From NCBI GenBank assembly GCA_944323425.1, contig CALUSL010000007.1:19261-83260 (forward strand): a DNA stretch of 64,000 nt, given 5' to 3'. Source of the DNA: Candidatus Gastranaerophilales bacterium. GTDB lineage: Bacteria; Cyanobacteriota; Vampirovibrionia; Gastranaerophilales; Gastranaerophilaceae. The notes below the pieces were generated by a model. The model had not been told where the DNA came from, searched no databases, and saw only the letters and a list, made by a program, of their open reading frames with translations. A program made the position numbers and the translations under genes. Within the stretch, counting starts at the first letter, position 1. Each line of letters opens with the position of its first letter. Positions 32,538-40,727 of this stretch are shown piece by piece.

Positions 32538-34150
32538 TAATCTTTATCCAGTTTTGATTTGATTTCATCTAGAACGTAAATGTCGAATTTTGTCTGGCTG
32601 AGCATATATGTTTCAGCAATCAGCAATGCTGTCGGAACCAGTGCTGCTACAAGGCTCAGGAACAACCCCTGAAGGTCTCCGCCTATTTCTGTCATAAAGT
32701 AGGAAATGTTCATTGAAAACTCAATAAATATTATTGCAACTGCTATGGTCAGTGAACGAATTCTTTCCGAGTTGATTCTTCTGACTGCCTGGAGTCCGTA
32801 TATTGTGACACCGTGGTGTTGGTAGTCGCTGAAGCCGTCATTTTTTATTACCTGAGATGCCTGAATTTTCTTGCTGCATAGAAAAGCATTTACAAAAGAG
32901 AAAAATGCAAAGATAATCAAAAATGTTGCGAGTACAAGAAAAACAGGACTGAGACGCAAGCCTGATATTCTTACCCATCCTGCTGCTTCGGGAAAACACA
33001 TTGCCAGCGTATTTGAAACACCGTAAGCAAGAAATGGCGCTGTCAGTATACCGATAAGTATTTCTCCGGTTGATTTTAGTTGCAGATTAAATATTTTTTC
33101 TTTTATGTAATTTATTTTTGTTGAGCTGAGATTGTTTATATATCTTTCAATCCAGAGCTGATATTCTTTTACAATTGCTTCAAAATCCTCACGGTATTCG
33201 TATTTGTCGAGTTCTTTTGTCATTTCTGCATTGCTGCTTTTAAAGTATCCGCAGGCAATTGCGAGTGTTGCCATTACTCCTGTAAACAGAAGTGAGACCA
33301 GCGCTGCAAATGCAGCCATTTTATTCATGTTCATATAATATATGAGGTTTATTGCATAAAACGCAATTATGAACAGTCCTGATATTATTAGCATAAATTT
33401 TTCTGCAATAGCAGAGGCTGCTGAAATTTGTTTTGTAATTTTGTTTTGAAGATATAGGAAAACTCCCTGTTTTAGGACAAGGCATATACCAAATATCAGT
33501 ATGGTGAATATAACTAGTGCTTTGATGTTTGTGGGCAAATGTAAATAGTTCTTTGATTCCACAATGGAAAGCCCGGTCAGATAGTTCGATACTCCGAATG
33601 CACAGATAAAAGCACTGAATAGCATTGCAATATGCAGGAAAATACCTGTTTTGAAATTCATTGATATTTTATTTTTCAGGTCATTGATAACATATCCGAC
33701 CTGTTTTATGATTGCCACTCTTGCTTTTTCTATATCTGCTTTTCTTTTTTCAATTTTAATTCTTGTTGCTGTGTTTACGTTATTTCCGTAAAGCCCCTTC
33801 ATGTCATCTTCTGTTAAATCTTCCTGCGCAATCATTGATACTGTTTTTTGTACAGGTGCTGCTGCCTGTGCCAGTTTTATGCTTATGAATTCATTAGTTC
33901 CGTCTATCAATAGCTTGCAAACTTTGTCTATTCTAAGTTTCTGAACAGGTTGTCCTTTGAATAATACTCTGCTGTTTGAAAATGTGTTTACCAGATTACA
34001 TACATTTTCAGCCGGATTATACTCAAGTGTAAGAATTAATTCAAAGTCCAAATCAAGTTTAAAATCACAGTTGTCTGTTGTTCCGATATTTATTACTTCT
34101 TTTTCCTGAAAATGTTTTTCGTTTTTTGATGATGAAATTATAACCGGCAT
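32537..34150 (-). CDS. Polytopic membrane protein with FHA-like N-terminal domain
   Basis: 537 residues. Residues 1-95 resemble a forkhead-associated phosphopeptide-binding fold: INIGTTDNCDFKLDLD near 20-36, SNSRVLFKGQPVQ near 78-90 and strand-rich flanks. A linker (100-165) leads to about eight membrane helices arranged as two blocks (170-320 and 360-530) with a charged cytoplasmic helix between them (EDFEAIVKEYQLWIERYINN). No transporter motif was recognised. The gene is 13 bases after the VWA gene and overlaps the next gene by 1 base. FHA plus VWA neighbours suggest regulated protein assembly at the membrane. Confidence 0.65.
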   Translation of the reverse strand: MPVIISSSKNEKHFQEKEVINIGTTDNCDFKLDLDFELILTLEYNPAENVCNLVNTFSNSRVLFKGQPVQKLRIDKVCKLLIDGTNEFISIKLAQAAAPVQKTVSMIAQEDLTEDDMKGLYGNNVNTATRIKIEKRKADIEKARVAIIKQVGYVINDLKNKISMNFKTGIFLHIAMLFSAFICAFGVSNYLTGLSIVESKNYLHLPTNIKALVIFTILIFGICLVLKQGVFLYLQNKITKQISAASAIAEKFMLIISGLFIIAFYAINLIYYMNMNKMAAFAALVSLLFTGVMATLAIACGYFKSSNAEMTKELDKYEYREDFEAIVKEYQLWIERYINNLSSTKINYIKEKIFNLQLKSTGEILIGILTAPFLAYGVSNTLAMCFPEAAGWVRISGLRLSPVFLVLATFLIIFAFFSFVNAFLCSKKIQASQVIKNDGFSDYQHHGVTIYGLQAVRRINSERIRSLTIAVAIIFIEFSMNISYFMTEIGGDLQGLFLSLVAALVPTALLIAETYMLSQTKFDIYVLDEIKSKLDKD

Positions 34151-34163
34151 ATTATTTTACCTC

Positions 34164-34862
34164 TTATCTTCCAATTGCTTTTAAAAACTCTCTTGATGCC
34201 CTGTCTGCATTTTGGGCAGGCGAGACAATAAGCTTTTTCTCACCCAGTACAGGTGTAAGTTTCTCTTTTACTAAATCCAGTTTTTCCGGATGCGCATATA
34301 CAAACATCATTGCTATATCCGGTGCATATTTTTTTACTGCAGAAACATTATCGGGCAATGTACTCCAGTTTATTTGTTTTGAAACATTGCCTTCGTTTTC
34401 AAGATCGCCTATGACTACAACAGCAGGCGTGTAACCCTCTTTTTTCATTGTAAGACAGTGTGCGAATGCTTTTTTTATTGCTTCACCGTAAGCGGTTCCG
34501 TATTCTTCCGGATTGTATCGGGTAAAAGCTTCCATTGCCTTTTGTATTCCACTGTTGTTATGCGGTGTTCCTTCGTATATTAGGTATGAATTTTCTGATA
34601 CTTTAAGTATTTTAATCTTATCTTCCGGATCAAGAAGGGAACAAAGTTGTTTTAAATATTTTTTCTGCTCTGTGAGTTCTTCCTGATTCGAGGCAGAAGA
34701 ATCAACCACAAAAATAACTGCAGACGGTTTGAATTCATCTATTTTTATACTTTTTATTCCTTTATAGAGGAGTTTTGTAACTATTGAAAGTATAAGAATA
34801 ATTATTCCTAATATTATGATTTTTCTGTTTAACTTCACACCTTTTCCCTCGATAATTTTCAC
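34164..34862 (-). CDS. Membrane-anchored von Willebrand factor A domain protein
   Basis: 232 residues. An N-terminal membrane helix (about 14-34) is followed by a VWA domain (45-225). The metal-ion-dependent adhesion site DxSxS is complete (Asp54, Ser56, Ser58 in FVVDSSASNQ), with further MIDAS-type residues possible in TAYGEAIKKAF and VVVIGDLENEGN. The domain is predicted to face the periplasm, where VWA domains bind protein ligands through Mg2+ or Mn2+. First gene of a four-gene operon with an FHA-like polytopic protein and two TonB-C-like proteins. Start ATG at 34862 after a weak ribosome binding site. Confidence 0.8.
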   Translation of the reverse strand: MKIIEGKGVKLNRKIIILGIIILILSIVTKLLYKGIKSIKIDEFKPSAVIFVVDSSASNQEELTEQKKYLKQLCSLLDPEDKIKILKVSENSYLIYEGTPHNNSGIQKAMEAFTRYNPEEYGTAYGEAIKKAFAHCLTMKKEGYTPAVVVIGDLENEGNVSKQINWSTLPDNVSAVKKYAPDIAMMFVYAHPEKLDLVKEKLTPVLGEKKLIVSPAQNADRASREFLKAIGR

Positions 34863-34936
34863 TAATTTTTGTTCAGTATATCACAAATCGGGGTTCATTT
34901 GATATAACGAAACAGAAAAGTAAAAGTTCACATAAT

Positions 34937-35560
34937 TTATTCAAAATCTTTGCAGGCAAATTGAACAAAACTTGCTATCAAATTTTCGTTCCAGACTTTA
35001 ATGTGAGGTGGAACTTTTAGCACTGCAGGTGTGAAATTCCAGATATATTTTATTTTAGATGATTGTATTATATAATCTGCAACCTGCTGGGCAAACTGTC
35101 TGGGGACAGTTAGTATTGCTATTTCCACATTCAGCCTTTCCGCAAGATTCGGTAGCTTTGATATGTGGAAAATTTGTTTGTTGTTTACTTGAATATCGAT
35201 TTTGTGAGGATCGTTGTCAAAGAGGGCAAGTATATTGAGCCCGTAACTATTAAAGTTATCATATTTAGCAAGCGCAAGTCCGAGGTGTCCTGCTCCGACA
35301 ATAAAAGCATCTTTTACTGTCGCAAAACCTAGTGTTTTTTCTATTGAATCCTTTAACTCGGATACAAGATATCCAACTCTGCATTTTCCCGCATTGTTTA
35401 ACAGTTTGAAGTCTTTTCTTACCTGAGAGTCATCGATTCCGAGTCTTTGTGCAATCTGGGGACTGGAAATCGATTCAATGCCCTCTTCCATATACTCTGC
35501 AAGAATACTATGGTATAATGTAAGACGATTAGATACTTTTTCAGGAATATTTTTACTCAT
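34937..35560 (-). CDS. rex: Redox-sensing transcriptional repressor Rex
   Basis: 207 residues from ATG 35560, which has an AGGA ribosome binding site (the open frame reaches 35611). An N-terminal winged helix (1-80: VSNRLTLYHSILAEYMEEGI, SSPQIAQRLGIDDSQVRKDF) precedes a Rossmann domain with the NADH-binding GAGHLGLALAKYDNF motif (about 91-105). Rex releases DNA when NADH binds, so it reads the NADH/NAD+ ratio. It is divergent from the hydrogenase operon, and the intergenic region has a Rex-like operator, so it probably represses these genes and itself. Confidence 0.95.
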   Translation of the reverse strand: MSKNIPEKVSNRLTLYHSILAEYMEEGIESISSPQIAQRLGIDDSQVRKDFKLLNNAGKCRVGYLVSELKDSIEKTLGFATVKDAFIVGAGHLGLALAKYDNFNSYGLNILALFDNDPHKIDIQVNNKQIFHISKLPNLAERLNVEIAILTVPRQFAQQVADYIIQSSKIKYIWNFTPAVLKVPPHIKVWNENLIASFVQFACKDFE

Positions 35561-35626
35561 AAAATCCTCACTAATAAATATGAGTATAAAACAAATAAAG
35601 AAAAAAATCACGATTTAAAATCACAA

Positions 35627-35647
35627 TTTTGTGGAATAATGACAAAA
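35627..35647. promoter_or_regulatory. Putative Rex operator
   Basis: TTTTGT (35627-35632), nine bases, ACAAAA (35642-35647) form an inverted repeat similar to Rex sites of the TTGTGAAnnnnTTCACAA type. An overlapping CACAATTTTGTG (35622-35633) contains a second, smaller repeat. It lies between rex and the hydrogenase genes. Confidence 0.5.
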
Positions 35648-35671
35648 TAGCGGTTAGTAATAATCTAAAAC

Positions 35672-35700
35672 TTGAATAATCCAAATATATGCATTAAAAT
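35672..35700 (+). promoter_or_regulatory. Predicted promoter of the hydrogenase operon
   Basis: TTGAAT (35672-35677) and TAAAAT (35695-35700) are spaced by 17 bases, 41 bases before the first start codon. The Rex-like site lies just upstream. Confidence 0.5.
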
Positions 35701-35741
35701 TTTAAAGGGTAATCATTCTAACTAAGTAACGAGGAAAAGAA

Positions 35742-36002
35742 ATGACACAGAACGAAAAAATCACTATTAAAGTATGTATGGGCAGCTCATGTTATGCAAG
35801 AGGAAATGCAGCTAACCTTGAATTCATAGAAAATTTCATAAAAGAACATCATCTCGAAGCTAATATGGAAATATTTGGCGGAAGATGTGAAAACAGATGC
35901 GCCGAAGGACCAAATGTTATTATAAACGGTGAATTGTGCAAGTGTGCTTCAAAAGAAAATCTTGAGAAAGTTTTGAGCAAATACATTACACAACAAGTAT
36001 AA
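35742..36002 (+). CDS. Thioredoxin-like 2Fe-2S ferredoxin (NuoE-like), first copy
   Basis: 86 residues of the thioredoxin-like 2Fe-2S fold found at the C terminus of NuoE/HndA. The four ligands are Cys12 and Cys17 (VCMGSSCYARG) and Cys49 and Cys53 (GGRCENRCAEGP). It lacks the helical N-terminal part of full NuoE, so it is a stand-alone electron carrier. It starts the operon 41 bases after the -10 box and is followed 11 bases later by the PAS-bearing hydrogenase-like gene. It probably delivers electrons to one of the Fe-S proteins downstream. Confidence 0.85.
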   Translation: MTQNEKITIKVCMGSSCYARGNAANLEFIENFIKEHHLEANMEIFGGRCENRCAEGPNVIINGELCKCASKENLEKVLSKYITQQV

Positions 36003-36013
36003 CAGAGGTCTGA

Positions 36014-37735
36014 ATGAATAATCTGTATCCTATTTATACTCTGCAAAATGAGTGTGTTGACTGCTACAAATGTGTACGTGAATGCAGCATGAAGGCTATA
36101 AAAATAGAAAACGGGCATGCATCTGTCATTCCTGAACGCTGTATTGCCTGCGGACACTGCGTTACTATTTGTCCTTCACATGCAAAGCAGATAAGAAACG
36201 ATATAACAAAGGCAAGAGCTGTACTGACAGCAAAAGAAAATGTCTATGTATCTCTAGCGCCAAGCTGGGCTGGTTTTTTTGATTGTGATTCTAAAACAAT
36301 AATTACAGCATTGAAAAAACTGGGTTTTTCCGGAATTTCAGAAACCGCAATAGGGGCTCAGGAAGTGTCTATTGCTGTTACAAAAATCCTTGAGAAACGT
36401 GAAAATAAAGTACATATTTCAAGTGCCTGTCCGGCTATTGTTGATTATGTAAGAATTTATATGCCCGAGTTTGCTCACTGTATTACTCCGATTGCTTCAC
36501 CGGCTTTAACACACGCAAAATTTTTGAAAAAAACATACGGCGAGAATATAGGCGTTATATTCATCGGTCCTTGTATTGCAAAGAAAAACGAATCGGATCA
36601 CAATCCTGATTTGATAGATGTTTCTCTGACGTTTAAAGAACTGATGGAATGGTTTGCACAGGATGGTATTGACCTTAATACAGTGGATGTTGAGGATGAC
36701 GCTGTTTTTGTTCCTGAAAAGGCTTTTGAGGGAGCGTATTATCCCATTGAAGGCGGCATGAATAAAACTTTGCGGCTTTCCGGATGCGCAAAAGATATTC
36801 AGCTTGTCAGCGTAAGTTCTATAAATACCTTCAGGGCATCTCTTGAAAACATGGACTTGAGCAAAATTGACCGCCCGATATTTGTAGAAGCACTTGCATG
36901 TGACGGCGGCTGCGCAAACGGTCCTGCAAAAATATCGGCAAAAGCCGGTGTGCTTACAATGTCTGATATTTTAAGACATATAAAACTAAGAGACCACGTG
37001 CCGTCAGAACCGGATGTTGTTGTTGAAAAGGTTTACGATGAGAGACCGATAAAACGTCCGAAACATACAGTTGAAGAAATTCTTGCGGCAATGGCGAGTA
37101 TCGGTAAGCACAGCATAGAAGATGAATTAAATTGCGGCGGGTGCGGATATGATACCTGCAGACAACTTGCGGAAGCCTTATTAAACGGAGATGCCGAGCC
37201 TTCAATGTGTGTCTCTTATATGAGAAAATTGGCAATTAGAAAAGCCAGTGCAATGCTCAGATGTATGCCTTCTGCAATAGTTATGGCTGATGCAAGTTTG
37301 AATATTATAGAGGCAAATGAAGCTTTCGTAAAAATGTTTGCATCTGACCTGTATGAAATATTCAAAAGCAGACCGGAAGGACTCTCTGGAAGCGCTCTCG
37401 ATAGAATAATTCCGTTTGCTAATTTGTTTACTCATACATTAAAAACGGGAAAAGATATACATAAAGAAAGATATCCGGTTGACGGAAAACTCTATGATAT
37501 AACTATTTTCGGTATTGAGCCTAATAAAATTGTCGGTGCTGTAATAACTGATGTTACCAAATCCGAAATGAAAAGAGAACAAATTGCTAAAAAGGCACAC
37601 GAGGTTATCGCTAAAAACGTAGCTACAGTGCAAAATATTGCTTGTCTGCTTGGCGAACACATGGTTGATACAGAACTGTTGCTAAGCCAGATAGCTGAAG
37701 GTTATGAAGAGACTGCGCCGGAAGAAAAGGAATAG
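36014..37735 (+). CDS. Sensory [FeFe]-hydrogenase-like protein with PAS domain (HydS/HfsB-like)
   Basis: 573 residues. Two 4Fe-4S ferredoxin units (about 14-56), an H-cluster domain (75-320), a CGGCGYDTC Fe-S motif with a further Cys (C374, C377, C382, C399), and a PAS domain (about 412-520). H-cluster motifs are ISSACPAIVDY (L1), FIGPCIAKKNES (L2) and VEALACDGGCANGPA (L3). In L1 the proton-transfer Cys (TSCCP) is Ala138, as in other sensory hydrogenases. Such proteins are thought to sense H2 or redox state rather than catalyse at high rate. The next gene is a SpoIIE-type phosphatase, matching the group C3 arrangement. Confidence 0.88.
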   Translation: MNNLYPIYTLQNECVDCYKCVRECSMKAIKIENGHASVIPERCIACGHCVTICPSHAKQIRNDITKARAVLTAKENVYVSLAPSWAGFFDCDSKTIITALKKLGFSGISETAIGAQEVSIAVTKILEKRENKVHISSACPAIVDYVRIYMPEFAHCITPIASPALTHAKFLKKTYGENIGVIFIGPCIAKKNESDHNPDLIDVSLTFKELMEWFAQDGIDLNTVDVEDDAVFVPEKAFEGAYYPIEGGMNKTLRLSGCAKDIQLVSVSSINTFRASLENMDLSKIDRPIFVEALACDGGCANGPAKISAKAGVLTMSDILRHIKLRDHVPSEPDVVVEKVYDERPIKRPKHTVEEILAAMASIGKHSIEDELNCGGCGYDTCRQLAEALLNGDAEPSMCVSYMRKLAIRKASAMLRCMPSAIVMADASLNIIEANEAFVKMFASDLYEIFKSRPEGLSGSALDRIIPFANLFTHTLKTGKDIHKERYPVDGKLYDITIFGIEPNKIVGAVITDVTKSEMKREQIAKKAHEVIAKNVATVQNIACLLGEHMVDTELLLSQIAEGYEETAPEEKE

Positions 37736-37738
37736 CCT

Positions 37739-38911
37739 ATGATTGATGATTCTTTTTTCATTGATATAGACTGCGTTCAGGAAAAAAAGTACGGTCAAAA
37801 TACATTCGGTGACTGTTTTATGTCAAAACGATACCCCGATGAGGGCAGAGTTATTGCTGTTCTGTCTGATGGACTCGGCAGCGGGATAAAAGCGAATATT
37901 CTTGCCAATATGACGGCAACAATGATTCTGAAATTCATTGCTGCAGGTCGAGACCTGACAAAAGCGACCGAAGTTATTATGAATACTCTTCCTATCTGTC
38001 AGGTGAGAAAGATAAGCTATTCTACATTTTCAGTAATTGATTGTGATGACAGCGGGGTTGTAAGAATTGTGGAAGAAGGTAATCCTGATTTTATACATAT
38101 GAGAAACGGCGAGGTTGTAGAGCATGAGCCGGAAATCAGAACCTCCAAAAAATTTACAAACCGCCATATGCATCTGTATAAAATCAAACTTGAACCGGAA
38201 GACAGACTTATTTTTTGCTCTGACGGTGTGACTCAGGCGGGTCTCGGAACGCAGGAGTATCATCTTGGTTGGAGACGCGAGGGGTTAATAAACTTTTTAA
38301 AAGATGAGCTGAATACGGACAAAACTGTTTCCAGCAGACATCTTGCCCGTTTAATTGTGAAAGAAGCACAGAGAAAAGAACCGGGCAGGCTAGCAAAAGA
38401 TGATATCTCTGCGGCTGTTCTATATTTTAGAAAACCGAGAAAATTATTGGTGTTTACCGGACCTCCTTATCATGCTGAACGTGATGAAGAGTATGCTGCA
38501 ATTTTTAACGATTTCTCCGGCAAGAAGGCTATCTGCGGCGGAACGACGGCTAATTTACTTGCACGTTGTTTGAACAAAACTATTACAACAGAAAGACCGC
38601 GTCCGGGAGCACTTCCTGCGTGTTCTCATATTGAGGGTGTGGATCTTGTTACCGAAGGTATTTTGACATTGACAAAGGCTTTGGAGTATCTTAATGATGG
38701 GGGACGTATTCCTGATGACCCCGCCGGCAAATTGGTAGAATTGTTGCTGGATTCTGATTGTATAGATTTTATGGTTGGAACAAGGCTTAATGAAGCTCAC
38801 TATGATCCGTTATTGCCAATACAGTTAGAAATTCGTAAAAATGTTGTAAAACAACTGGAAAAAATTTTATCAGAAAGGTATATTAAAAAGGTACACCTGC
38901 AATTCATATAA
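37739..38911 (+). CDS. SpoIIE/PP2C-family serine phosphatase
   Basis: 390 residues. A PPM-type phosphatase domain (about 25-230) has the metal-binding blocks VLSDGLGSGIKA (42-53), FCSDGVTQAGLG (about 159-170) and DDISAAVLYFR (221-231). The acidic residues needed for Mn2+/Mg2+ appear intact. A C-terminal domain (235-390; FTGPPYHAERDEEYAA, GGTTANLLARCLNKT) is not part of the phosphatase and is unrecognised. Located 3 bases after the sensory hydrogenase-like gene, it is the likely output of that sensor, dephosphorylating a Ser/Thr-phosphorylated target, perhaps a regulatory protein. Confidence 0.88.
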   Translation: MIDDSFFIDIDCVQEKKYGQNTFGDCFMSKRYPDEGRVIAVLSDGLGSGIKANILANMTATMILKFIAAGRDLTKATEVIMNTLPICQVRKISYSTFSVIDCDDSGVVRIVEEGNPDFIHMRNGEVVEHEPEIRTSKKFTNRHMHLYKIKLEPEDRLIFCSDGVTQAGLGTQEYHLGWRREGLINFLKDELNTDKTVSSRHLARLIVKEAQRKEPGRLAKDDISAAVLYFRKPRKLLVFTGPPYHAERDEEYAAIFNDFSGKKAICGGTTANLLARCLNKTITTERPRPGALPACSHIEGVDLVTEGILTLTKALEYLNDGGRIPDDPAGKLVELLLDSDCIDFMVGTRLNEAHYDPLLPIQLEIRKNVVKQLEKILSERYIKKVHLQFI

Positions 38912-38948
38912 ATTTTTATACGCTGTACATTTAGATTAAGGAGAAGAA

Positions 38949-39215
38949 ATGGAAGAATCCGGCAAAAAGATTGAAATAGAAATATGTCTGGGCACAACAT
39001 GCTTTGTAATGGGAGCATCAAAGCTTCAGGAATTGGAGACTTTGATTCCGCCTAAATACAGAAGCCTTGTTGATGTAAAAGCAAATACATGTATGGATTT
39101 ATGCAAAAATGCTACATACATGAAAGCTCCGTTTGTAAAGGTTGACGGAGAATTAATAACTGAAGCGAATGTTGAGAAAGTATTAAATGTATTAGAAAGA
39201 AAGATAAATGGATAA
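38949..39215 (+). CDS. Thioredoxin-like 2Fe-2S ferredoxin (NuoE-like), second copy
   Basis: 88 residues, same fold as the copy at 35742-36002 with Cys13/Cys18 (ICLGTTCFVMG) and Cys48/Cys52 (NTCMDLCKNA). The two copies differ elsewhere, so the duplication is old. The gene has an AAGGAGAAGAA ribosome binding site and overlaps the catalytic hydrogenase gene by 8 bases, suggesting a tight partner in electron transfer to the hydrogenase. Confidence 0.85.
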   Translation: MEESGKKIEIEICLGTTCFVMGASKLQELETLIPPKYRSLVDVKANTCMDLCKNATYMKAPFVKVDGELITEANVEKVLNVLERKING

Positions 39216-40662
39216 TCAAAGTAACACCACTCACCTGAAACGTGAAGTGCTCGTCAGATTGATTAGAGCCTTCCTTGATAATGATTTAAAAAGAACGGTA
39301 GATATTATACCTTTTGAAATGCGTCCGAAATATGCGGACAATCCCTACAGATGCTGTATTCATAAGGAGCGTGCAATATTGAGACAGCGCGCAATTGCTT
39401 CTCTCGGTCACAGCGTTGAGGCTGATGATGAGATGACGCCATTATCTGAATATGCACAAAAAGCTGTAGAAAGAGAAAAACCGGATGAAAATATATTAAC
39501 GGTTGTTGAAACGGCTTGCAAGGGCTGTGTTCCAAGCCGTGTATATGTTACGGATTTATGTCAGGGCTGCGTAGCAAGACCATGCCAGTCTGCTTGTAGT
39601 TTTGGTGCCATTTCAATCAAAGATGGAAAATCTGTAATAGATGGAGAAAAATGTAAAAACTGTACAAAATGTATGCAGGTTTGTCCGTACAGCGCAATTG
39701 TAAAAATTAAAGTGCCTTGTGAAGATGCTTGTCCGGTAAATGCAATTACTAAAAATGAATACGGACATGCTGAAATCGACTTTGAAAAATGTATTAGCTG
39801 CGGTGCTTGCGTAGGTGCTTGCCCGTTTGCTGCAGTACATGAAAAAAGTCAGATGTTCGATATATTAAAAGAAATGAAAAAGGGCAAAAAGCTTGTTGCG
39901 ATGCTGGCACCGGCTGTTGTCGGACAACTTCCCGTATCTATTAACAAAATAGCTCAGGGGTTAATAGACGCCGGTTTCTCTGAAGTTGTTGAAGTAGCAG
40001 AGGGTGCTGATATTACAGCAAGAACAGAAGCGGAAGATTTTCATGAACGTATGGAACGCGGTGATGAATTTATGACTACATCGTGCTGCGCAGCATATAA
40101 CCAGCTTGTTGAAAAACATGTTCCTGAACTTAAACCTTTCCGCTCTGAAACAAGAACGCCTATGTACTATACAGCAGAACTTGTTAAGAAAAAAGATCCG
40201 AATGCGGTTACTGTGTTTATCGGACCGTGTGTTGCGAAAAGAAAAGAAGCTCAGACTGACGGAGTTACTGATTTTGTCATGAACTTTGAAGAAATGGGTG
40301 CATTGTTTGTCGCAAAGAATATAGAACTTGCGCAGTGTAAGGACTATGAATTTGCGCACGAAGCTTCTAAAGAGGGTAGAAACTTTGCGGTAACAGGCGG
40401 CGTTGCAGAGTCTGTTAAGGTTGCCAGCAAGGATTTTGAAGAAATATTCCCGACCAGCGTTGACGGTTTAAATTCAAAAGCTGTCCGTGAAATGAAGTCC
40501 TGGGCTAAAAACGGTCAATGTCCAAACGGCAATCTTGTTGAAGTAATGGCTTGCCCCGGCGGATGCGTTGGCGGTTCTGCATGCTTGAATAATAAACGTA
40601 TCACTACCAAAAAGGTTAAAGAATACGCTGAAGCAAGCAAATGCATAAATGATTTACCTTAA
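39208..40662 (+). CDS. Catalytic [FeFe] hydrogenase, group B-like
   Basis: 484 residues. An N-terminal region (1-95) is followed by Fe-S ligand clusters (CQGCVARPCQSAC, CKNCTKCMQVCP, CEDACP and CISCGACVGACP, 118-205) and the H-cluster domain (228-470). H-cluster motifs are TTSCCAAYN (L1, Cys293 proton transfer and Cys294 ligand), FIGPCVAKRKEA (L2) and EVMACPGGCVGG (L3, Cys449, Cys453). Having Ala instead of Pro after the L1 Cys pair is unusual. It should reduce protons to H2 with electrons from ferredoxin. Maturases HydE/F/G are not in the window. It overlaps the preceding 2Fe-2S gene by 8 bases. Confidence 0.92.
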   Translation: MDNQSNTTHLKREVLVRLIRAFLDNDLKRTVDIIPFEMRPKYADNPYRCCIHKERAILRQRAIASLGHSVEADDEMTPLSEYAQKAVEREKPDENILTVVETACKGCVPSRVYVTDLCQGCVARPCQSACSFGAISIKDGKSVIDGEKCKNCTKCMQVCPYSAIVKIKVPCEDACPVNAITKNEYGHAEIDFEKCISCGACVGACPFAAVHEKSQMFDILKEMKKGKKLVAMLAPAVVGQLPVSINKIAQGLIDAGFSEVVEVAEGADITARTEAEDFHERMERGDEFMTTSCCAAYNQLVEKHVPELKPFRSETRTPMYYTAELVKKKDPNAVTVFIGPCVAKRKEAQTDGVTDFVMNFEEMGALFVAKNIELAQCKDYEFAHEASKEGRNFAVTGGVAESVKVASKDFEEIFPTSVDGLNSKAVREMKSWAKNGQCPNGNLVEVMACPGGCVGGSACLNNKRITTKKVKEYAEASKCINDLP

Positions 40663-40691
40663 CGTAAATCAAAAATAAACGGTTATAAAAA

Positions 40692-40727
40692 GCGACCCTG
40701 CTATTATTTTGCAAGGGTCGTTTTTTT
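40692..40727 (+). terminator. Intrinsic terminator of the hydrogenase operon
   Basis: GCGACCCTGC (40692-40701) pairs with GCAAGGGTCGT (40711-40721), allowing a bulge, and is followed by TTTTTTT (40721-40727). The stop codon of convergent panE lies inside the T-run. Confidence 0.85.
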
